The position numbers were made by a program, and so were the translations under genes. Shown one piece after another: positions 1 through 10,760 of a stretch of DNA of 64,000 bases (within the stretch, counting starts at the first letter, position 1; each line of letters starts with the position of its first letter). The DNA comes from Hevea brasiliensis (taxonomy: Eukaryota > Streptophyta > Magnoliopsida > Malpighiales > Euphorbiaceae): NCBI RefSeq assembly GCF_030052815.1, contig NC_079496.1:1-64000 (forward strand), given 5' to 3'. The notes below the pieces were generated by a model. It was not told where the DNA came from. It saw nothing but the letters and a program-made list of their open reading frames with translations, and did no database searches.

Positions 1-3000
1 CTCATCAAGATTAAATTCATCATCATCTGAACCAGAATCATCAAAAACCACAGAACCATTGTCCAATGGGTTTGTTTCTTTGCTATTTCTTTGGAAGTTT
101 CCTTCATCAAAAATAGAAGGCTCCCTTACAGCTTCCTCACTAAATTTCTGGTCACTAAAACTGGATAAGTGATCATCATTAGGAATTTGAGTGTGTGAGG
201 AAACACTGCTAGACTGTCTTCTGATGCTTGCTTCTCCAAAATAACCAAAATTTTCAGATCTCATTCCATCATGCAATTCACTCACAAGTTCTACCTCAGA
301 GTCACTAGACTCTCCCTTTATATTTGCTTCACCCTTAAGGTCACTCCTCTCTAATTCAGATGAATTCTTCCTAAAATGCCTATCTGCCATTTGAAAATCA
401 CTCCCCTGTGTGTAATCATCCACACAACAACTGCTGGATTTAGAGGATTCCAGCTGACTAGGTTTATTAGTGCTCTTAAGATTGTTAAACCTTTCAGCCA
501 ATCCCGCCAGGTCATCTTGTTCATTTTCAAAACTCTGTTCATGATTCATGCCAGAATTATTTCTATGAGGGGTATTAGTTACAGGATCTTTGGCAAGATA
601 TTCACCTTGCACTCTGGAGCTGCCATATGTTTGAAACCCTTCATCTCTTGATCTGGAAACTGAGGCCTTCCTTGATTCTGTTGGGTGCTGCCTGGTTATC
701 CTTTCTTGGCTTGAAAGTTCTGCAGCAGCCCTGGCAGCCATGCTTGCCCGTTCTGCAGATTCAGCAGCTGCCTGTGCAGCTGCTGTCGCATCCTTGAATT
801 CCATATTCCAACTCTGCATACCCACAGAAAAACCACTTTGTTCTGCAGCAAACGAATGCCTAAATTCTATCTCTTCAGATCCAGTTCCTGTTAGAACCAT
901 GAATCCAAGGATTAATTGATGAAGAACAAGACAAAGAACAAGTTTACGTAAGTGTTAAAAAGTAAATCAGTCACAATGTTCATATAAATGGTTGACATAC
1001 CAATAGATCTTGGATCAAGATTGGATGTCCCTGATGGCATTGCCTGACTAGCACCCACAGCTGGAAAAGGAACATTTTGGGAATGTGGTGATGATTTTGA
1101 ATTGGATGCATATGAGTTGACAGCGTTTTCATGTTTTTCATAGTAATTGGAAGGAGCTTTGAAATTAGGGTGCCTTTGTCAAAACTATTTGTCGCTCTTG
1201 GACATTAGCAGCCTCTACATGCATTTTACTGGCCTGCTCAAATGTATTTGGTCCATTCTGCTCAAACAAATGCAAACATTAAGCAAATTCAGCTCCTTTC
1301 AAATTTTATGAGCTATTCTGTGCCAGAGCCATAAAAGCAACATCAAGTGAAAAATGAATGACCATTACTCATTTGATCTTACCAGCAAGTCCTCGTGAGG
1401 CTTCATATCTTTCTCTCCAAATGATGTAGGATCCCATTTAACATTATGTTCCTCAGCGATGGCACTCAGAATTTTTATTTTGGTGGGACCATCAGGTGAT
1501 TTGGCTGACAGTTTTTCCACCAGCTGCAAGAAGACAACCAAAATGATTACCAGCAACAATAAATTATAGAGTCCCACAAATTAACTAATACTGCACAAAC
1601 TTACCAGGCGGCTGACACCACAATCTGGACGTAGTTCAACAGATGCAGAGACAAATTCTTTCCCATATTTTGCCGTAAAATGCTTCCGGACATCCATCAA
1701 TTCAGGTATATCCGCACATCTTGGAGATGCAAAAATTACACTTGCGATTGCTTCCTTCAAGTCAATGGGACAATTTCTGAAATTTCCAAACAGATCAGTA
1801 TGCAGAACCATTTATCATAAACCAACAAAATTTAAAAGGAAAAACATTTTTTATCTGGCGCAAGTATAGAATATTCACAAAATATCCTCTTCATAAGATA
1901 ATTCAAGGATGGATAGATTATGTCAATAATATAGGCCAAAGCAATGTTGATCATATAAAAGCTTTCTCCTCACTCCACAAATGCGTTCCTTAGGGCAAAT
2001 TTTCAGTTCTTTGGACACCTTTATGAGATACCCATACACCCAAACTAGAAATTCTTGCTGAAATAGAGCAGCCATACACTTAACTAAATTTCATGACTCA
2101 GTCCGCAAGAGCAAAGCCAGATAAATTTGATGCCAATAGATCAGGTTGTTAAACCACATGATCACTCAGAAATCCTTCATTGACAAGCACACACTAATAC
2201 CAGTGAACTGAAGTGATTACTTACTGCTTGACTCATAAAAATACATGTGCACCTATGCATTGAATGACTGATTCTCTAAAATGGACACACCTTATATGGA
2301 TACAACTTAAAGGATACTAAATTTGTTCAAGATCAAACAAAATTTACATACTTTTGCGACTCAATGATTGGCAAGCGCGCTACAATAAGTTCACAGTATA
2401 TCTCAATAAGATCATATGCAGCCATTGTCTTCTCTTCCCGAACCACATGCTCAACCTGGAAAGCAAAAAAGAAACTTACATTAACCTAACCAGATGTCAT
2501 TATCAATGTCTCCAACAGGGGCACCAGCCAATCGCAAATAGAATCATGTATCAGCAAAGAACAAACACCACACATACTTCTCTAGTAAGCAAGCATTTGA
2601 TTACAAATACTGCAGCAACAAATATTAAGAAAGAGCATTAATATGAACCGTAGCACTGCAGCAACTCTCTAGATCCACTGCAGCAACACTAGACTAATTA
2701 TCTAATGAGCTCCAAAAACAATATCCTAATCAAACTACTAGTCAAAATGATACAATGCTTGCATAGAATATAATAATACAAGATAAATAAATTTTCATCA
2801 AAACTAAAAGCTACGATTTTCTTGCTTGCTTCTTTTGCATCAGGACGCAGAATTGCAAAGTGTTCCGAGCATCTCATTCTACCTGTAATTACTGCCATCC
2901 CTAATACAAAATTCATTTTTGGGCCTAAATTTCATTCTAACTTTAAGCACAAAGTCTTGAAAGTAGACAAAATACTTCAAGTCTGGCCTCAAAAGAGCAT

Positions 3001-3448
3001 AACGAACATAGCATGTAGAACAGCACAATACTGTGGAAAACCTCAATTCCTCATTACAAAACGTGGGAGGATCAAGAATCAATATCACTTGTGAACAATA
3101 TCTATAAAAAAAAGGGAAAAAATAATTAAAAAAAAGCATTAATAGTACTAATACAAATCTTTCCGCGTACCCGAATTCTGGCAGTCTGGTCCTGGCCAGT
3201 CTCCAGCAATTGAGCCAATTCCCTCTTCAGCTGTTTCACCTGTGCATCTCTCTTATTCTTCAATAACTTTATGCGCGAAGCCGCTAGCTTCAAAGCCGTT
3301 TTGCTGCACGAAATAAATCAATTCAATACACTACCCAAAAACCCACGTAAAATCAAACTGAATAAAGCAGAAAAATTAAAAAAAAAATCGATTCTCTCAA
3401 ATAAAGAAGAATTTACCATTTCGCCGGCTTGAAGCTCTTGTGAAGCAT
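1..3448 (-). CDS. IST1-like protein (Ist1 domain, ESCRT-III/Vps4 regulator), C-terminus off the left edge
   Basis: Exons on the minus strand read from splice sites: 3448-3417 (ATG), 3303-3171, 2455-2352, 1776-1605, 1523-1383, 1257-1001 and 887-1 (open at the window edge). All joins use GT..AG, and phases agree for the first five. The protein starts MLHKSFKPAKCKTALKLAAS, and the first ~190 residues form the helical Ist1 domain (PF03398); motifs seen include REEKTMAAYDLIEIYCELIV, FASPRCADIPELMDVRKHF and KYGKEFVSASVELRPDCGVS. The family binds ESCRT-III and the Vps4/SKD1 ATPase in multivesicular-body sorting at endosomes. The last exon encodes an Ala-rich stretch, then a long Ser/Asp/Glu-rich, probably disordered tail ending here at DDDEFNLDE. 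Oddity: exon 1257-1001 does not keep frame (257 nt where 256 or 259 would fit). Read straight, it stops at a TAA near 1173; with one base fewer around 1173-1185 it joins the next exon. It is either a sequence error, a real truncating mutation or unrecognised splicing. Family assignment is firm; integrity of the tail is not. Confidence 0.9.
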
Positions 3449-6400
3449 AGCTCTTCAATAGGCTCTGTTTTTTTCTTTTTTTTTGGACGAATGATAGATT
3501 GGAAAAGAGGGAATTTTGATTTGTATATGAGAAGAAGAGATTCTGATCTGCGTGAAATAATTATCAGAGATCTTAAATTGGAAAATAAACAGAGAATTTG
3601 AAGCGCAAGGAATCGAAATTTCGCGGAATCTCTTTTGCCATCGATTTTTCGCAATGAAAGAGTCGTCTGCTCGTCTTATTTCCGTTATTAAAGAAACCGC
3701 GTTGGTCAAAATCTGGTGTGGTAAGGAACAGCGAAATCAAATCATAGTTCTGACTTTTTACGTTGACCACTTACGGCTGCTGTGCTACCTTTTTCCCCTT
3801 TCACTTAAAAATCACCGCGGATCAAATTTTTATGAGTAGTTCATTCGATCGAATTTTAACATAATAGAATTAAATAGTATATAATTAAATTTAAAATAAA
3901 TTTAAATTAAATTTAAATTTTATATTTTTATATAAATATTTAATTAAATATAAAATATATATATATATTTATAATAATATTTATAAATTTTTATATTTTT
4001 TATTTTATATAAAATAAAATTAAATATTTTATTAAATTATCAAATTTTTTAAAATATAAATTACTAATAAAAATAATTTTTTATATAACTTATTAATTAA
4101 AATATATAAAATTAAATAAATTTTAATATTTTTTAAGTAATAATGATTAGATTTAAAATAAATTTAAATAATTAAAAATAAAATTTAATTAAATTTATGA
4201 TAAATTTAAATTTTAAGAGCATTAATTATATTAGAAATTGAACATGACATTTTCAGAATCACCCTGTCCGTTGCCATTTACGCTTTTGCTTTAAGGTCTG
4301 TTAAAGAGGGTTCCACTTCTTCTAGTCTGTTCATCCTGCGGCTGAAAATAATGATATCACGATTAACAATTCTATGTTGTGAAAGTATGATAGTAGAGCC
4401 CTGTAAAAAATGGACCTTGACCTTTCTTGTGAAAATTAAAAATTGACGATTTCTAGGCAGAAATGATTATTTTGGAAAATTTTAAAATAAATTTGAATTT
4501 GTTAAATAAAAGTTAAATTTAATTAACAAAAGGTGAAATTTTCATACTTTTTAATCTAAATTAATCTCGTTAAATTTAATCACTATTTACTATCTTTTTC
4601 CTTTTTTTTCACACAGTAATTTACCTGTTAATTATGATGACATTTGAACAGCATTATTGTAATCGTAAATATAAAAAAATTAAGTGCTAGCTTTATTATG
4701 GCCCTATTTAATAATAATTTTTAAAATAATATTAATATTAATTAAAATATTATCTCTTTTATTTATAATATTTAATAATATAATATTTAAATATTAAAAA
4801 ATAATTTATAAAAAATTAACATATTTAATTTTTAGATATTAAAAAAATATTTTAATTAAAATTAATAAAATATCTCATTATTTTAATATTTAATATCTAA
4901 TTTAATTTTTATTTTTATTAAATATTTTTACTTTAAATTATTATATATATAATTAATTTAATATTTTTATTTGATAATTATTAAAATAATTAATAATTAT
5001 TAAAATCGCGAATATGTATAATCTAATAGTTAAAAGTTATTAAATGGTTAAACCTAGTTGGGCGTCAGACATAAAAGGACGTCGACCCATCAAAGCCACA
5101 GGGCAACGTCGACTTCTGAAATCAAATCATCAACGGCACTGCATTTATCACGGATTACACGCGTTCATCTGTTTCATTTTTGAATGATTTTGTGGCCAAT
5201 CGTTAAACCCACTTGGGCCCACCGTTGTGCCTCTCGAAAGCAAAACCACGTCGTCTCGTGTCCATCTTCAACGTCAAGGTTTTATTATTGAAAATTAAAC
5301 AGAAAAAAAAAATATATCATCGACTATTTAAGAGATTAATCCAACAAGGCAACAACCACCAACCCCTATTTGAAAATAGTTTTTAAAATGGTATTTAATA
5401 TTTTATTAAAATAAAAATATTATTTTTTTATTTATATTATTTAATAATATAATATTTATATTAATATTTAAAAATTAAAAAAAAATGATTTATCAAAAAT
5501 TATTCTTTCTAAATTTTAGAAATTAAAAAAATATTTTAATTATAATTAATAATATTATATTATTATTTTTTTAATAATAATTACTCATTAATAATTACTT
5601 AAAATAGCTAATATTGAAAAATAAAATTTTAATATTTAATAATTCACAATAAATAAAATAACTTTCAACTACTAAAATAGTTAACATCATTAGAGCAGTT
5701 AATACTAAATTAATTTATGTACTATACAACAAAAACAATTTAGAATAAAATTAAATTCCTCCGTTTTATAACATTAGTTTTTTTTATTCTGCCTCGTATT
5801 GAGCTAATATTAATTTAAAAATGAAATTAAATTGATTTAATTTTAAATTCAAATTAAATAAAAATTAATTAAAATCAATATTAAATCAGATCATTCAAAT
5901 CTAATGCATTGTTATTATTAGTATATAGAGTTATTCAAATTTAATTCATGATACAACCAAAAACTATTTTGTAACTCACAAATTTTGGCTGCAATTCACA
6001 TCTATTTATATGATTATATAAAAGCAAAGGAAAATAGTATTTTTCTCTCTTATACTTATATTTTCTATGAGTTTTAAATATATTTTTTAATTTTCACAAA
6101 AGTGTAAAAAAAAAGACAATTTTCTCACTCATATTTGACAACCTTTAATTAAGAGAAATAAATAAATTTTAATTTAAATTGACTTATTTATTATTTGATA
6201 ACTCCTACTTTTTAATTAATTTTCTTTATTCTATTTGGACTTTACACTTTTTTTTTTCTTCATAATTCTTCAAATTATGTTTATGGAATTTTTTTTTTCT
6301 TTGTTAGATTATTTTTCTGTAATTTTTCTCTTAATTATATTATAAATTATTTTATGTATAATGTGAATCATTAGAGAAAAATATATTTTAAAAATTATAA

Positions 6401-7831
6401 ATAATGCATAATACAAAACATGTACATTATATTGGAAAATTAAAAAGATAGACAACACTATAATAACCGATTTAATCTCAATTTAATTTTCCTTTCATAT
6501 CTTACCTTTTTTCCATTTTTTGTTTTTCTGTTTATTTTTTAGTTTTTTATTTTCTATTTTTATATATTTTAATTATATCAATTAACATATTATTCAGATT
6601 TTAAAAGTGACAAAAATCACAATAGACGATTTGCATTGCCATTTTGGGTTATTTTATAGGATGTTGAGGTGCATGCTGCTTTATTTATGCATACGGTAAC
6701 TGGACTGTCAAAAAGATTGTATTTTTCAATAATAAATGAATATCATTTCAATAGACTTAAAAAAGCTACAAGGGTTGCACTTAAACGGGGGAAACCAAAG
6801 GGGTACTTGAACGATCTATCTGCCTTTGTATGAACTTGCTAAAGATAATTGTCTAACAGATTTTTAAATAACTCTCATGCTAATAAGTATGTCAACTCTT
6901 ATTTAAATTTCTGCATTATGACATCTCATTTTCTTTTTTTCTTATATTTTCTAATACTATTTAGAATTTCTTAGGATTTTAATTTTAAATGTAAAATTGA
7001 TATTTGACAACAATTCTAAACTCTTAGAATTCCAATTTATGAAAATTGAAGTTTGAAATAGTTGTTGTATAAGCAATGAATATTTTAAATAGAGATAAAA
7101 TTAAATTTGTCTAATAGTCTTTCAGTTAATGAAAGTTTATAGTATAAGATTTTACTTAATAAATTACAGTATATAATTTTTCAATATTTCTAATGAAAGA
7201 CAATAAATTTTATTCTTAAAGTGCATAATTTATCACTGTTTTCATATATTTAAAATCAATTAAACACTTTAATGGTAAAAAAATTATTGCAATAACTTTT
7301 TATCATCAAAATTGTGGTGAACAATGTTGTATTATTATTAATGTAAATAATTTTTATATTATTTATCACTTCTATTATCAGAAAAAGTTGTTTTTTATTC
7401 ATATGGAAATATTTCGGATGGCTAAGTTTTTCTTACTCATGAATTTATGAATTTTAAACCTACTTTTCTATTTTAAGTATCCTTGAGTTCTTTTTTTTTT
7501 TTTTTATGTTATGATGGATTTATTAATATATTTCTTTTAAATTTAAAAATTAATATTTATTTATAATTAATTATAACTTTGAAAATCTAATAATATTATT
7601 AAATATTAGAAATTTATTATATATTACTAATTTTCTATTTTGAATGTTTAATATTTAAAATTTTAAATATATAAAATATACTCAACAAATATACACTTAA
7701 ACCAATTTATTAAATTATTTTAACAATATCTAAACTTTTAATGATCAAAATAATATTTAATGTAAATAAAAAATATCTTTATCAATATAATTACTTTTTT
7801 ATATAAAAAATTAAATTAAATTATTAATAAT
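3449..7831. other. AT-rich intergenic DNA with one GC-richer island
   Basis: This holds the IST1 5' leader and promoter (about 3449-3840), then roughly 4 kb of simple AT-rich sequence with many TTAAAT/TAATATT runs and no open reading frame of note. The exception is about 5055-5290, which is clearly less AT-rich, carries ACGTCGAC twice (near 5081 and 5108), a CCACGTCG and a GGGCCC, and looks like a promoter fragment or an inserted piece without a gene beside it. The low complexity leaves little else to annotate. Confidence 0.6.
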
Positions 7832-7857
7832 GTCCCGTTGCGCGGACATAGTACTAG
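7832..7857 (+). mobile_element. Possible Helitron 3' terminus (hairpin + CTAG)
   Basis: A short GC-rich imperfect hairpin, GTCCCGTTGCGCGGAC (7832-7847; stem GTCC/GGAC continued by CG/CG around a bulge), is followed 6 bases later by CTAG at 7854-7857 and a T. Helitrons end in a small hairpin shortly before CTRR and insert between A and T. No 5' TC start was found in the AT-rich DNA upstream, so the extent of the element is unknown. Confidence 0.35.
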
Positions 7858-8955
7858 TTGAACAATCTAGAACAAGGAACAAACTAGAAACTTTTATTCA
7901 AAAAAGTATGCAAAAGCCATTACGTGCGCGCTCATTTATTGAATTTTATTTATTTCCTTCGGTATGAAGATTTCATTTGATTATCCAAGAAGAATACCTG
8001 ACAGGTGCAATTACTTGTCCACAAGTAACAATAGATGCTGTTTGGAATGTGATTGTAAATAATATTATAATAGGACAAGCTAATACAGGAGAATTATTGA
8101 CCTTCATGTCTGTGTTACCAGTTGCAAGGAAAAATAACAAACAGAGATCTCCACTACCAGGGAATTAGAAGACGTTCAAATACAAGAAGGGAAAACTTTC
8201 CCACACAAAGGAAATCATAGAAAACTCTTGTCATGTGCAAAAGCTAGCCTAAGATCACAGTACCCCAGCTAAAAAAAAAAAAAAATCCTATGTATATATA
8301 AATTTATCTATACACAAAGCAGACAGTTATCCTCGTGGTGCTACTATATATATATATTTTATGTTTTATTTTACTTTTTATTTATATATTTTTTTCAATT
8401 ATTTAGATATTAATGTAAATACATGCTAATAATTATTTCTTTTAACATTATACATATTCATGAAAATATATTAATATTGTTTAAATACTTAAAAAATTGC
8501 GTTAACTTTTCAATTCATTAATATTTATGTCCTTTTAAGTAGTTAAATGTTAATATTAAGGAATTAAGTTAATAATTATTCTATTTAAATGTTAAAATTT
8601 ATAAGAATAATATTTAACTCTTAATTTTTTAATATTCTATTAAATACACTCTAATTATAAATATAAATATTTTAATAATTTAAATAATAAAAATTAAAAA
8701 CTAATAAATTAACGTGGAAAAGCACTATTTAGCTAGTCCTCTGATAAAATAGGGAAAATGACTCTTGTGAACTGGATAAAGTGTGCCCATCAAAGAACTA
8801 TGAGGATAAAAATTAAACACAGATCCTTAACGTGAAAAGAAATGCAGCAGGACAAGCTTGGTGTATCGTTGTCAAAACAATTCCCTATGGTAAAGTTTTC
8901 TTACACTAACCAAGGGGAGTAAGTTCACATCCTTGCATAGAATCATCATTCCAGA
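7858..8955. other. Intergenic DNA with an unassigned 63-codon ORF
   Basis: The stretch 7860-8290 is less AT-rich than its flanks and contains a short plus-strand ORF (7977-8168) that I do not recognise; it ends near an A-run at 8272-8287. The rest (8290-8955) is AT-rich with no gene signal. The ORF could be a fragment of a degenerate gene or chance. Confidence 0.4.
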
Positions 8956-10166
8956 TTTCAATATGAGAGATTTATAATTTACCTCTGCATATTGTCATTC
9001 ATTTTTTATAAGTCAATTCCTACATTTTGAAAAACTCATTAAAACGTTAACGTCTTTTGGCACCGTTAAACTAAAAGGTTATTCCATCCAATTTCAATCA
9101 ATTTTGCCATTAAATCAGATGAGAGATAAATTCTTAAAATCCATAGCTACCCAACACCCAATTAACATTTTTGTTTTTTTTCCTTTTGTTCACTGTTTCT
9201 CTTTCTTCCATTCCAATTCACAAATATCCAATATTCATAGATACCCATTAGAGACACCATCGCAGCTCTCCTCCACTCAAGCCACAACGCTACCACAAAT
9301 CCAACAAAACCCGAGACCCATCCCCACTATCCAAAATAACACTGAACGGCTGCTATCAACCCTTACTGGACTCAGAACAACAACTCATGAGATTGCAGTC
9401 ACCAAAGCTATTTTGGAGTGAAATCGTTGAGTTAGAATGAGACACAATTGATTTCATGGTGGAAAACTAGTTAGTCGATGCCGCACAAGCCCATTACATG
9501 GTTAGGTTTCCAATCCCAAACTACTACTGCCATTTTCCCTTAAAAACCATAAACGCCCATTCATGCATATTTCCTCTCTACAAACTAACAATGCTTCTCT
9601 CCTTAAAGCATAAACCTAGCATCGCTTGTATTTATCTGACCTCTCAATTCCCTCAAAACCTTTTAACATGGTGAGCGAGGTGAGACTGAGTCAATGGAGT
9701 TGAAACGAGTGAGTTGGGTTTGTTGGTATGTGTGGTTGTTATATAGGAGTGTTTTGAGAGAAATGGTAAGAGAGAAGAGAATCTGTGGGTTTGTTGGCAT
9801 GCATTGGTAAGCAAGGTTTGGATTGTTTGATTATGCTAAGGAGATTGTTTAGCATATGAGTACATGAAATGCTATCTCTATGAATGCATTGATGGTCATA
9901 TGGGCAAGGAAGAGATGAGGAGAAGCTGCTTCATTCATAGAGGGAAGAAAATGCGGGAAGGTTTACTGATATGGGGAAAGAGATTTTAGTGATTTTAGTC
10001 TTTTTGCAGTACTTCAGCAGCAAAATAATAGAAAATGGATGGAAAGACCATTTAGTTAATGGTGGCAAAGGACAATGACGTTCTAGTGAGTTTTTCAAAA
10101 TACAGAGACTGACTTGTAAGTAATGGCAATATATAGATATTAAATTATAAATCTCCCTTTCAATAT
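8956..10166. mobile_element. Non-autonomous Mutator-like (MULE) element with 9-bp TSD
   Basis: The element body is 8965-10157 (1193 bp). The left end reads GAGAGATTTATAATTT, and the reverse complement of the right end reads GGGAGATTTATAATTT. The similarity continues inward with mismatches for about 125 bp, including TTTTGAAAAACTCA and a TTCCATCCA block. The flanks carry a perfect 9-bp duplication, TTTCAATAT, at 8956-8964 and 10158-10166. Long inverted ends plus a 9-bp TSD are the Mutator signature. No transposase is visible; the interior (about 9230-9700) is less AT-rich than usual and has a 105-codon plus-strand ORF (9104-9421) of unknown nature, so a captured host fragment (Pack-MULE) is possible but unproven. 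Confidence 0.85.
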
Positions 10167-10760
10167 TCCTTTTTGTCATCATATCCTCATAGTTTCAATA
10201 TCTGCTCCAGAGCAAAAATAAAGTGCATGTGCTGATTTTATATACCATATGCATTCAACATCCCAAGGAAAAAGGCTTCACCATGTAAACAGATTATTTT
10301 CAAGTACTATTTTCAGGATCACTTAAAGCATTAAAGCTAATATAGGATTGCTATTTAAAATGGTTGTTCACTTTCCTAGTAAGACTACTTGTGTCCTTCA
10401 GCCATTGATGGCTACCCCTTTGTGATGAACCTAATAAGTGGGCTAGTTGTTGGTGATACCAAAACCAGAAGACTATACCATGAAAAATTAATGATTAAAG
10501 TTGTAAGAATTTTGAAAGATGAGAAGCTAAACGGTCAAACATGATCTAGATAATAGATTTAGGCAAGAAAAATTTAAATTTGTGATTTTGGAAATGAGAA
10601 TCCATTGAAAAAAATTAGAGTATAATTTCTGTATTCAGAACTGGTAGGCTAACAAAAAATCATGGAGAAAGAAAACCAATGTCCATAATTCTTGAAAGAA
10701 GTCATTTTGCTTAGTGAAAAAATGAGTAAAATAGCACAGCTAATGCTCTTCACAGAGAAA
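10167..10760. other. PLA2 3' flank / probable 3' UTR
   Basis: Lies immediately downstream of the phospholipase A2 stop codon on the minus strand. No ORF or repeat was recognised. Part of it should be the transcript's 3' UTR; the polyadenylation site cannot be fixed by eye. Confidence 0.45.
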
